From: Microbulbifer sp. TB1203
Lineage (GTDB): Bacteria; Pseudomonadota; Gammaproteobacteria; Pseudomonadales; Cellvibrionaceae
Length of the DNA stretch: 64,000 nt
Direction of reading: 5' to 3'
Assembly (NCBI RefSeq): GCF_030997045.1
Contig: NZ_CP116899.1
Coordinates: 4,612,001-4,676,000, forward strand
In this document: piece by piece, positions 52,513-61,800 of the stretch
Layout of the letters: the number at the start of each line of letters is the position of its first letter
Position numbering within the stretch: the first letter of the stretch is position 1
Notes under the pieces: generated by a model
Told to the model about the DNA's origin: nothing
The model's database searches: none
What the model saw: only the letters and a program-made list of their open reading frames with translations
Program-made: the position numbers and the translations under genes

Positions 52513-52627
52513 GTAGGGGGCCTGCCGGGAACGCCGAGCCCCAGCTCGGCTTGCGGGTCGCGAGGCCCGCCGCTGACTCGCCTCTGCCCTGTGGCTCGCC
52601 CTCCGGGCGGCAGGTTTTGCTTCTACA
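52513..52627. repeat. Diverged REP-like element between GH3 and GH43
   Basis: Starts TTGTAGGGGGCCTGCC and ends GGCAGG..TTCTACAA, with the inner palindrome GCCGAGCCCCAGCTCGGC. It appears to be an eroded member of the type A repeats with a different core. Confidence 0.6.
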
Positions 52628-52630
52628 AAA

Positions 52631-55036
52631 TCATCTTTCAACCATCAGTGTGGTGCTTTTCAGGTCCGCGGAATTGCCACCCACCATAATCTCAAATTCC
52701 CCCGGTTCGACAACCCTTTGCATGGTGCTGTTCCACAGGGACAGTGCTTCCGGGCCAAGGGTGAAACGAAGTTCACGTTTTTCACCCGGCTGTAGGGAAA
52801 CACGCTGGAAGCCGCGCAGCTCTTTTACCGGCCGGGTCACCGAGGACACCCTGTCGCGGATATAGAGTTGTACCACTTCGTCGCCAGGGTACCCACCGGT
52901 ATTTTCCACCGCCACCGAGACCTGTACCGAACCGTCTGTTTTGATCGCCGGCGCGGAGAGTTGCGGCTCGCCTATTTCGAAAGTCGTGTAGCTGAGGCCG
53001 TAGCCGAAGGGGAACAGCGGGGATTTGTCGTCGAACAGGTAGCCGCGCCGGGAGCTGGGTTTGTGGTTGTAGTAGAGGGGCAGCTGGCCCACGTTGCGCG
53101 GAAAGGTGACCGGCAGTTTGCCGCCGGGGTTGATATCGCCGAACAGCGCTTCGGCCACCGCGGTGCCGCCCTCCTGGCCCAGGTACCAGCCCTCGATCAG
53201 GCTGTTGGCGCGGGCGGCGATATTTTCCAGCGCCGGCGGGCGGCCGTTGATCAGCACTACCACCACCGGTTTGCCCAACTCGAACATGGCCTGGGCCAGT
53301 TCCTCCTGCTCGCCTACTAAGCGCAGGCTAGAGCGGTCTCCCAGGTGGTTGTCCGCCCAGGCCTCGCGGCTGGTCTGCTCGGTATCGCCGAGCACCAGTA
53401 CAATGGCGTCGGCATCTTGCGCCACCTGTACCGCCTGTTGGATGCGCTCGCGGTTTTCCTGCGGGTCCACCTGGGTCACTTCGCTCGCCCACCAGTCGGA
53501 ACTCTCGGTAATACGCGCGCCCTCGGAGTGCACGACATTCGCCGCATCGCCCAGCCTGGCTTGAATGCCGTCGAGAATGCTCACGGTGTGGCGCGGCTGG
53601 CCGGAGTAGCCGCCCAGGCGCACCGCCGCGGCATTGGGGCCGATCACCGCCAGGGTTTTCAGTGTGTTTTCATCCAAAGGCAGGGTGCCGTCGTTTTTCA
53701 GCAGCACCAGGGATTTGCGCGCGGCCTCCAGGGCCAGTTCGCGGGCTTCGGGCTCGCCGGCGAGGGTTTCGGCCCTGTCCGGATCGCCGTAGGGGTTTTC
53801 GAACAGGCCGGCGTTGAATTTCAGGGTCAGCATGCGCCGCACCGCGTCGTCCAGTTGCGCCTCCGGCACCCGGCCCTCGCGCACCGCCGCGGCGAGGGTG
53901 ATGTAACCCTCGCCGTCTGGCAGGTCCGAATCCACGCCGGCACCCAGCGCCGCGGCGGCCGCGGACTCCATATCCGGCAGCAGGTGGTGCAGGTCGACCA
54001 GCTGGGGTATCGCCCCGTAGTCGCTCACCACAGCGCCCTTGAAACCCCACTCCCCGCGCAGCACATCTCCCAGCATCCATTTGTTGACGTGGCTGGGGAC
54101 GCCGTCGATCTCGTTGTAGGAGGCCATCAGTGCGCCGATATTGGTGCGCTTGACCACCTGCTCGAAGGGCGGGAAGAAATACTCTCGCAGGGTGCGCTCG
54201 CCGAAGGGGGCGGCGCCCACATTGATGCCGCTCTCCGGCTGGCCGTGGCCGGTCATATGTTTGAGGGTGGCGAAAACCCTGTCCTCCGCCAGCGGCAGGG
54301 TTTCGCCCTGCAAGCCTTTCACCGCGGCCACGCCCATCTCGCCCACCAGGTAGGGGTCTTCGCCGAAGGTCTCCTCGATGCGCCCCCAGCGCGGATCGCG
54401 GGCGATATCCACTACCGGCGACAGCACCAGCGGTACGCCGCGGGCGCGCACCTCACCGGCAATCGCAGCGTTCACCCGTTGCACCAGTTGGGGGTCCCAA
54501 CTGCTGGCCAGGGCGATGGCCTGGGGAAAACTGGTGGCGTCGTTGGCGGCCAGGCCGTGCAGCGCCTCCTCGTGGAACAGCACCGGGATGCCGAGGCGGG
54601 TTTCCTCCAGTGCGTATTTCTGCACCGCATTGACGAACTCCACGTGATCGCGCGGGTTGCGCCAGCGCGGGCCGTCGTCATTGTCGGGGGAGGGCGCGCC
54701 GCGGCGGTCGGAGGGGCGGGCGATATGGCCGATGCCGTGGGGGTGGGCGTCGCGGGCTTTGGCTGGGTCGAAATTGAGTTCGGCGTCGACGATATCCGCC
54801 TTGCCCTGCCACAGGGTGGTGACCTGGGCGACCTTTTCGTCCAGGGTCATGCGCGCCAGCAGATCCTCCACGCGTGCGGCCACCGGCGCGGACGGATCGC
54901 GGTACAGGGGCGCGGACGGTTCGGCGCCGGCGAGCTGAGGTCCGGAGTTCAGCTTGAGCGCAACGATGGCGGCAATACAGAGCCCGGCGCCGAGGCCGAT
55001 GGCGAGCCGGCGCCTGGATGGATTCGCTGATTCCAT
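52631..55036 (-). CDS. GH3 family beta-xylosidase/beta-glucosidase
   Basis: An 801-residue protein with an N-terminal membrane segment (about 10-28) that is either a signal or an anchor. The (beta/alpha)8 domain (about 45-400) carries the nucleophile Asp339 in GAVVSDYGAI. The alpha/beta sandwich (about 430-620) and a C-terminal FnIII-like domain (about 690-780, with PVKELRGFQRVSLQPGEK) complete the three-domain GH3 plan. The substrate-binding region includes LFHEEALHGL, which is usual in GH3 xylosidases. It heads an operon with GH43, DUF4380 and manD and is divergent from GH67 with a shared xyl-box. Release of xylose from xylo-oligomers is the probable role. Confidence 0.9.
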   Translation of the reverse strand: MESANPSRRRLAIGLGAGLCIAAIVALKLNSGPQLAGAEPSAPLYRDPSAPVAARVEDLLARMTLDEKVAQVTTLWQGKADIVDAELNFDPAKARDAHPHGIGHIARPSDRRGAPSPDNDDGPRWRNPRDHVEFVNAVQKYALEETRLGIPVLFHEEALHGLAANDATSFPQAIALASSWDPQLVQRVNAAIAGEVRARGVPLVLSPVVDIARDPRWGRIEETFGEDPYLVGEMGVAAVKGLQGETLPLAEDRVFATLKHMTGHGQPESGINVGAAPFGERTLREYFFPPFEQVVKRTNIGALMASYNEIDGVPSHVNKWMLGDVLRGEWGFKGAVVSDYGAIPQLVDLHHLLPDMESAAAAALGAGVDSDLPDGEGYITLAAAVREGRVPEAQLDDAVRRMLTLKFNAGLFENPYGDPDRAETLAGEPEARELALEAARKSLVLLKNDGTLPLDENTLKTLAVIGPNAAAVRLGGYSGQPRHTVSILDGIQARLGDAANVVHSEGARITESSDWWASEVTQVDPQENRERIQQAVQVAQDADAIVLVLGDTEQTSREAWADNHLGDRSSLRLVGEQEELAQAMFELGKPVVVVLINGRPPALENIAARANSLIEGWYLGQEGGTAVAEALFGDINPGGKLPVTFPRNVGQLPLYYNHKPSSRRGYLFDDKSPLFPFGYGLSYTTFEIGEPQLSAPAIKTDGSVQVSVAVENTGGYPGDEVVQLYIRDRVSSVTRPVKELRGFQRVSLQPGEKRELRFTLGPEALSLWNSTMQRVVEPGEFEIMVGGNSADLKSTTLMVER

Positions 55037-55084
55037 GGCGGGCTTCCTCCTTTGTCTTTATTGTGTGTTATGGTATGGGGAAGA

Positions 55085-55098
55085 TGATAGCGCTACCA
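55085..55098. promoter_or_regulatory. xyl-box operator between divergent GH3 and GH67 genes
   Basis: TGATAGCGCTACCA fits the consensus at every position and lies 49 bp upstream of the GH3 start and 60 bp upstream of the GH67 start. A single site could control both directions. Confidence 0.7.
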
Positions 55099-55157
55099 TA
55101 ATAAATCCATGCGCCGTCTTGTCAAAAGAATTCCAATAAAAAATCGAGGTGAGAGTA

Positions 55158-57410
55158 ATGCGCGTTGCAGCCCTCTGGTGCCGGTTGATTTTGCCCTTGC
55201 TGATACTGTCCTCACCCTTTTCCCGGGCCGAGGACGGCTACGACCTGTGGCTGCGCTACCAGGAGCTTCCTGCGGAATGGCGCTCGGCCTACGCGAAATC
55301 CCTGCGCTCGCTGGTGGCGCCGCAAAATCCTTCGCCTACCCTGGCCGCCGCGCGGGATGAGCTGTCGCGCGGCCTGCGGGGGCTGCTGGGGGAAGAGGTT
55401 CGCCTGAATGAAAAGGCCGGTGGGGGCGCACTGCTGATCGGCACGCCGGCGTCGTCGCCGCTGATTGCCCGGCTTGATCTGCCGCTCGGCGACCTGGGGA
55501 ACGAGGGCTATGTGATCCGCAGCGTCGAGATCGGCGGCCGCCCCGCCACCGCCATCGCCGCCAACAGCGATATCGGTGTGCTCTACGGCACTTTTCACTT
55601 CCTGCGCCTGTTGCAGACCCTCCAGCCGCTGGCGGACCTGGCTATCGAGAGCCGGCCGAGTGTTCAGCTGCGCGTGCTCAACCACTGGGACAACCTGGAC
55701 GGCAGCGTCGAGCGCGGCTACGCCGGCCAGTCCCTGTGGGACTGGTGGAAGCTGCCGGACTACCGCGACCCCCGCTATACCGACTACGCCCGCGCCAACG
55801 CCTCCCTCGGCATCAATGGCACGGTGCTCAACAACGTCAACACCAATGCAAACAGCCTGACCCAGGGCTATATCGCCAAGACCGCGGCCCTCGCGGAGGT
55901 GTTTCGCCCCTACGGTATTCGCGTCTACCTCTCCGCGCGCTTCAGTGCCCCGGTGGAGATCGGCGGCCTGGAAACCGCCGATCCCCGGGATCCCGCGGTG
56001 CGCAACTGGTGGAAAGCCAAGGTTGACGAAATCTACGAGGCCATCCCCGATTTCGGCGGATTCCTGGTGAAGGCCAATTCCGAGGGCCAGCCGGGACCCC
56101 AGGACTACGGCCGCAGCCACGCCGAGGGCGCCAATATGCTCGCCGAGGCTCTGCGTCCCCACGGCGGCGCGGTGATGTGGCGGGCCTTTGTCTATTCCGA
56201 TGTCAATCCCGAGGACAGGGCCAAGCAGGCCTACAGCGAGTTCCAGCCGCTGGACGGGCAGTTCGCCGACAATGTGCTGCTGCAGGTGAAGAACGGGCCC
56301 ATCGACTTCCAGCCCCGGGAGCCCTTCCACCCGCTGTTCGGCGCCATGCCGTCGACCCCGCTGATGATGGAGTTCCAGATCACCAAGGAGTACCTGGGTT
56401 TTGCCACCCACCTGGTCTATCTGGGGCCGCTGTACGAAGAGGTGCTGGACGCGGATACCTGTGCTGGGAGCGCCGAGCTCCAGATCGGCAAGCGGGCCGA
56501 AGGCCCGCCGATCGCGGCCAACGGCCGCTCCTACAATAATGAAGAATCACCCTGCGGAAACGGCGCCACCGTCGCCCGGGTAATCGACGGCAGCCTGCAC
56601 AACTATTCGCGCACCGGCATCGCCGGCGTCGCCAATATCGGCAGGGACCGCAACTGGAGCGGCTCCATTTTCAACCAGGCCAACTGGTATGTCTTCGGCC
56701 GCCTGGCCTGGAACCCGGACCTCGGCGCCCGCGAAATCGCCGAAGAGTGGTTGAAGATGACCTTTACCGCGGATAAGCAATTTGTCGACGCCGCGGCGGA
56801 AATGATGATGCGCTCGCGGGAAGCCGCAGTGGATTACATGACGCCCCTCGGGCTTGCGCACCTGATGGGCACCGATCATCACTACGGCCCCGCTCCCTGG
56901 GTTTCCGAACTCCCCCAGCCGGAGTGGAACCCGGTCTACTACCACCGCGCGGACAAAAACGGTATCGGCTTCGATCGCACCGCCGAGGGCAGCGACGCCG
57001 TCGCCCAGTATGCACCGCCCGTCGCCGAGCGCTTCGGCAGCCGGGCAAAAGTCCCGGAGGAATACCTGCTCTGGTTTCACCACCTGCCCTGGGATTACCC
57101 CACCAGTTCCGGCCGCATCCTGTGGGAGGAACTGGTTCACCGCTACGACCGCGGCGTGGCGGAAGTGGAGGCGATGCAGGCCACCTGGGCGGAACTGAAG
57201 CCCTTTGTGGACCCCGAGCGCTTTGCCGAGACCGACAGTTTCCTGCGCATCCAACAGCGCGAGGCGCGCTGGTGGCGGGACGCCAGTATCGCCTACTTCC
57301 GCGAGGTGTCCGGCCGCAAATTACCGGCGGGGGTGCGCCCCCCGGAGCACTCGCTGGAGTACTACCGGTCCATCGCTTTTCCACAGTCGCTGGGCCATCC
57401 GGGTCGGTGA
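55158..57410 (+). CDS. GH67 family alpha-glucuronidase carrying an in-frame REP insertion
   Basis: A 750-residue secreted enzyme (signal cut after SRA, about 24). The start at 55158 follows GAGG by eight bases; a GTG at 55149 is less likely. GH67 marks are EDGYDLWLRYQ, VLNHWDNLDGSVERGYAG (read in parts), FLVKANSEGQPGPQDYGRSHAEGANM, WRAFVYSD and VANIGRDRNWSG. It inverts 4-O-methylglucuronosyl linkages at the non-reducing end of xylo-oligosaccharides, complementing GH115. Between LYEEVLDADT and GNGATVARVIDG (about residues 434-465) it has about 32 extra residues encoded by a REP-like element, absent from the family as I know it. The reading frame stays open. Whether the enzyme tolerates this is unknown. 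Confidence 0.88.
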   Translation: MRVAALWCRLILPLLILSSPFSRAEDGYDLWLRYQELPAEWRSAYAKSLRSLVAPQNPSPTLAAARDELSRGLRGLLGEEVRLNEKAGGGALLIGTPASSPLIARLDLPLGDLGNEGYVIRSVEIGGRPATAIAANSDIGVLYGTFHFLRLLQTLQPLADLAIESRPSVQLRVLNHWDNLDGSVERGYAGQSLWDWWKLPDYRDPRYTDYARANASLGINGTVLNNVNTNANSLTQGYIAKTAALAEVFRPYGIRVYLSARFSAPVEIGGLETADPRDPAVRNWWKAKVDEIYEAIPDFGGFLVKANSEGQPGPQDYGRSHAEGANMLAEALRPHGGAVMWRAFVYSDVNPEDRAKQAYSEFQPLDGQFADNVLLQVKNGPIDFQPREPFHPLFGAMPSTPLMMEFQITKEYLGFATHLVYLGPLYEEVLDADTCAGSAELQIGKRAEGPPIAANGRSYNNEESPCGNGATVARVIDGSLHNYSRTGIAGVANIGRDRNWSGSIFNQANWYVFGRLAWNPDLGAREIAEEWLKMTFTADKQFVDAAAEMMMRSREAAVDYMTPLGLAHLMGTDHHYGPAPWVSELPQPEWNPVYYHRADKNGIGFDRTAEGSDAVAQYAPPVAERFGSRAKVPEEYLLWFHHLPWDYPTSSGRILWEELVHRYDRGVAEVEAMQATWAELKPFVDPERFAETDSFLRIQQREARWWRDASIAYFREVSGRKLPAGVRPPEHSLEYYRSIAFPQSLGHPGR
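56463..56536. repeat. REP-like element inside the GH67 coding sequence
   Basis: The segment from TGGGAGCGCCGAGCTCCAG to CGGCCAACGGCCGCTCCTACA is almost identical to the reverse complement of the intergenic element at 28632-28723, including the inner AGCGGGCC..GGCCCGC palindrome. It lies wholly within the coding frame and contains no stop codon in that frame. Confidence 0.88.
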
Positions 57411-57724
57411 CTGTTATAGGGGGCTGGCGCCGAAATGGTTGGGGATACCGGCAGTCGAGGGCGGGTTCGGTTGTGGGCCGGGGAGTGCGCTGCTAGGCTG
57501 AAATCGTCCCAGACCTGAATGGCACTAAGATAAGTCGCTTCTCCTTGTAGGATGGGCAAAGGAGCGCAGCGACGTGCCCATCTTCCGGGGCTTTGATGGG
57601 CACGCTGCGCTTTGCCCATCCTACGAAAATTGCCCTGCCGACCCTTAACTTAGCGCCATTGGCCCCGGACCTCGAATCCATGGCACCGGGACCCACTTGT
57701 TCCACGCCGTCAGGAGACAGGGAC
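57411..57724. repeat. Gap with REP-like palindrome, type B
   Basis: The gap after GH67 contains the second type B element, with arms at 57547-57582 (GTAGGATGGGCAAAGGAGCG...) and 57595-57624. It is nearly identical to the copy at 12631-12713. It may terminate GH67 transcription. Nothing else is recognised in this gap. Confidence 0.8.
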
Positions 57725-58216
57725 ATGCTCCACGCCCCCACCGCCGTTTTCCGTTTTTCACTGCCCCTGCTCGCGGTTCTCGCTCTTTCCTCGTGGGACA
57801 GCAGAGCTGCCGATAAGACCGTCGGGGAACCTCAACTGTCCGCGGCACAGGCCAGGGTGGTGGAGGAGCAGATCGCCGGGTTCAAGTCCGCCGAGGGGCG
57901 CCAACTGGCCTCGAAGTGGAGCAACGCGAAGAAGGTGGCCGAGATCATGTGCCAGCCGCTGGCCCTGGAGACACTGAGGAATCGGGTCCCGGGAACGGAC
58001 CGGGTCTTCCTCGGCACCGAGGATCAGGGCACCCTGACGCTGTCCAGCAACCGGCTGTTGTCGGGCCGAGGCGAGTTGCGCCTCGGAAACGACTGGAGGG
58101 AATTCCTCTTCGATTGCCATCTCGATCCCGATACGGGCAAGGCCACCGCCTTCCGGGTCACTTTCGAGGACGTATCCGGATCGCCGGACGAGACGCCCGC
58201 GGACGCCGGCGAGTAG
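57725..58216 (+). CDS. Small exported protein of unknown function (DUF930-like)
   Basis: A 163-residue protein starting at the ATG at 57725 (after GGAGACAGG), with a signal peptide cut after SRAA (about residue 27). Longer starts would read through the type B repeat. The mature part is charged, with a helix (QARVVEEQIAGFKSAEGRQ), a conserved-looking MCQPLALETL and a beta-rich end (DRVFLGTED, WREFLFDCHLD, GKATAFRVTFE) with two cysteines that could pair. The pattern recalls DUF930 proteins, but this is from memory and weak. No operon partner is evident. Confidence 0.55.
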   Translation: MLHAPTAVFRFSLPLLAVLALSSWDSRAADKTVGEPQLSAAQARVVEEQIAGFKSAEGRQLASKWSNAKKVAEIMCQPLALETLRNRVPGTDRVFLGTEDQGTLTLSSNRLLSGRGELRLGNDWREFLFDCHLDPDTGKATAFRVTFEDVSGSPDETPADAGE

Positions 58217-58682
58217 CCTCCGCGGCGCTGTATATGCTCAACGAGAAAATCGACAATTTTATTGGCTAGGTCAGTTTAATCTTGATCATTCAAACGTATG
58301 ACCGACGTTTCGCAATGCCAAGCTTGGCTGGTGAATCGGAAGGGTGACCGTTTCAGTAAATTTTGAGCGCTAACATTCCCTTCTTCCCATCCCTGGTAGC
58401 TATCCTTTGAGGGTCAAACTTCCCGCCCCACGCAAAGTTGTACGTCCAAGATTGTGATACAGCGCAAATAAGGACGATGAAGACAAAGTCTCTGCCAGAG
58501 AATGCTTCTGGGTCAACGATATCCAAAAGACCCTATTTTAATAATAACAAAATGACCGTTCAGGAAGTGTCGGTATTGCCGTCTGCGTAAAGTGGGGCCG
58601 TCGGTTACGGCGGCGGTAATCATCAACGGCAACCCGACAGCACAGAGCAAAATGAAATCCGGGAGAGAGGAGATGAAATAAC
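58217..58682. other. Non-coding region upstream of TBDT3 promoter
   Basis: About 460 bp with no supported gene, less GC-rich than the flanks. No strong hairpin or known repeat was seen. It may hold further regulatory sites for TBDT3. Confidence 0.4.
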
Positions 58683-58732
58683 TTGACATCGCCGGTCGAA
58701 CGACGTATTTCTAACGTATGGTAGCGTTACCA
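58683..58732 (+). promoter_or_regulatory. Promoter and xyl-box operator of TBDT3
   Basis: TTGACA at 58683-58688, a TATTTC -10 candidate 17 bp later (58706-58711), and the perfect palindrome TGGTAGCGTTACCA at 58719-58732 overlapping the expected start of transcription. This is the clearest of the three copies of this arrangement. Confidence 0.75.
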
Positions 58733-58835
58733 TAAAATTGATAATTGAATAATAATCAATCAAGCACCGCCGGCCCTGGGTCCATGGATGTATAGCCGTG
58801 GAGGTTGGCAGCGGCGGTGCGATGAGAGGAGCCCC

Positions 58836-61800
58836 ATGTACAAATATAAAAGAAACAAGCTGTCCGAAGTCATCATCACCGTGATGGCATCCGCCATCGG
58901 TTCCCACCAGGCCCTGGCCCAGGAGCAGAGCGCGCTCGAAGAGGTTACCGTCACCGGTATCCGCGCCTCCCTGGAGCGCTCAATGGATATCAAACGCGAA
59001 TCCTCCGGTGTGGTGGATGCGATTTCCGCCGAGGATATCGGCAAATTCCCCGATACCAACCTGGCCGAGTCGCTGCAGCGGATTACCGGGGTTTCCATCA
59101 ACCGGGTGAACGGTGAGGGGTCCGAAGTGACCGTGCGCGGCTTCGGTCCGGAAAACAACATGGTCACCCTGAACGGCCGCACCATGCCCACTGGTACCAG
59201 CTACGGCGGCGGCAGTGGCTCCGACGGTACTACCCGCTCCGGCGGCAGCCGCGCATTCAACTTTGCCAACCTGGCCTCGGAAAATATCAGCGGGGTAGAG
59301 GTCTACAAGACCAGCAAGGCGGACATCGCCACCGGCGGCATTGGTTCAACGATCAACATCAAGACCATGCGGCCGCTGGACAATCCGGGCTTCACAGCCA
59401 CCATCGGCGCCAAGGCGGTGCACGATACCACCAATCGCTACAACGACGATGTGACGCCGGAACTCTCCGGAATCGTCAGCTGGACCAATGAGGAGGAGAC
59501 CTGGGGAGCGGCGCTGGCCATCAGCCAGCAGAAGCGCGACTCCGGCTACTCCGGCGTTACCGTCAACAACTGGAATATCGGTGTCTGGGGACAGGACGAT
59601 CTCTACAGCCAGGGCGGGGTGCCCGACGCGGATAAAGCCGAGATTGTAAATGCGCCGGCGGAGGGGCAACTCTACGCGCGTCCCAACGACTTCCGCTACG
59701 CTTTCTCCGATACCCAGCGGGAGCGTCTCAATGGTCAGCTGACGCTGCAGTTCAAGCCCACCGACAAGATGACTGCCACGTTGGACTACACCTACGCCGA
59801 CAACGATATCGAAGAGCATCGTGGCGAGATCACTAACTGGATCCAGAATGGCTCCAACGTGTCCCGGATCGTGTTCGACGATTCCGAAATCGCAACGCCG
59901 ATCAGTATCTCGGAAAACTATACCGGTACCGTGGATATCGGCTACGAGCAGCAATACCGCTCCCAGAGCGATACCCTGGACTCCCTGGGCTTTAATTTCG
60001 AATTCGAGGTCAACGACAGCCTCACCCTGGCCTTCGACGTGCACGACTCCACCATGAAGAGCCTGCCCACAGGCCCGGACAAGAGCGGTGAGGTGGCCAT
60101 CGGCCTCGGCTCACCGACCGTGGGATCAAAGACCCTGGACTTTTCCGGCAGTACGCCCACCTACAGCTTCGATACCAGCGTTCCCAATAATGCCCTGACT
60201 GCGGACAATATAGGTTCGTCGATCTTGCGCGTGCGCGGTTCCGGTTCCACCAACGACGTCACCCAGTTCAAGTTCGACGGCAAGTGGGAGTTCGACAATG
60301 GCCGCTTTGATTTCGGCGTCGAGTCCCGCTCCATCGAAATGGATGCCTATCAGACCTCCGGCGTCAACCAGACACTGGGTAACTGGGGTATCGCCAACCC
60401 GGGAGAATTCCCGGCCGATATGTTCCGGGTCATTGACGTCCAGGATGAATTTGAAGACTTCAACGTAAATGGCAGCCCTGCAGTCGGCTTCCGCGGCGAC
60501 GCGGTGGAACTGACCCGGTACGCCAATACCCTCTATCCGGGTACCTGCCTGTGCGTCGCCGATACCAACTCCTCCCATGATATCCTGGAAGAGGAAACCA
60601 CGGCCGCTTACTTCCAGGTGGCTCTGTCTACGGAGTTGGGAGCCTTCCCGGCGAACTTCCTCGCTGGTGCCCGCTATGAGACTACCGACGTAAGTTCGCA
60701 GTCGCTGGTCAACCCGATTCCCTATCTCGTTTGGGAAAACAACAATGACTTCTCTTCGGGGCCGGCGGGTGCAACTGTGGAATGGTCGGAGAAGAACAGC
60801 TACGACAATCTGCTGCCGAGCCTGGATTTCAGTCTCGAGTTCACTGAAGATGTCGTCGGCCGTTTCTCCTACAGCAAGACTATCGCACGTGCCGGCTATG
60901 GTGACCTGAGAGTGGCGCCGGGTGGCTTCGGCACCGACGGTTCCACCTTTAATGGTGCTACACCGACAGCGACCTCATCCAACCCGTCCCTGCTCCCGCT
61001 GGAATCCGACAATCTGGATCTATCCCTGGAGTGGTATTACGGCGACTCAAGTTTTGCTTCCGTCGGCTTCTTCGAGAAGCGCGTGGACAACTTTATCGGC
61101 ATTGGCCAGGAGGAAGAGACCTTTGGCATCCTGGACCAGACCAATGGCCCTCGTGTGCAGGCGGCTGCAGCGGCGCTGGATGATCTGGGTCTCGCCACCG
61201 ACGACACCAACCTCTATGCCATGGTCGTGCTGATGGAGCACCCGGAAGCGATTACGGACAACCCGGATATCTTCCCCAACGGCGTCTTCGAAGGCACCAA
61301 CGAGCAGCTGCTGCTACTCGGTGAAACCGACGGCTGGGACGTTACTCCCGAAGAGGGCGACCCGGAAATGGTGTTCACCACCAGCAAGCCGATCAACAAC
61401 AGGCAAGCCAAGATCTACGGTGCCGAATTTGCCGTGCAGCACTTCTTCGGCGAGACTGGTTTCGGCGTGCAGGCCAACTACACCATCGTGCGCGGTGACG
61501 TGGGCTTTGATAATCTCGGCCTGCCGACTGAAAACCAATTCGCGCTTACCGGTTTGAGTGACACTGCCAACCTGGTTCTGCTCTACGAAAACTACGGCAT
61601 TCAGGCGCGTCTGGCCTACAACTGGCGCGATAAATTCCTGACCGCCGTTAACCAGGGCAGCTCCAGGAACCCGAGATACATAGATGAGTTCTCACAGATT
61701 GACTTGAATGTCAGCTACGAGGTCAATGATCAGTTGTCGGTGGCTTTTGAAGGTATCAACGTCACCGGTGAGGATATCAAGCAGTACAACCGCAACGAAC

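Noticed and set aside
50341..55030. Long plus-strand frames of 688 and 561 codons
   Set aside because: They are antisense to the DUF4380, GH43 and GH3 genes, which have clear family motifs and signals.
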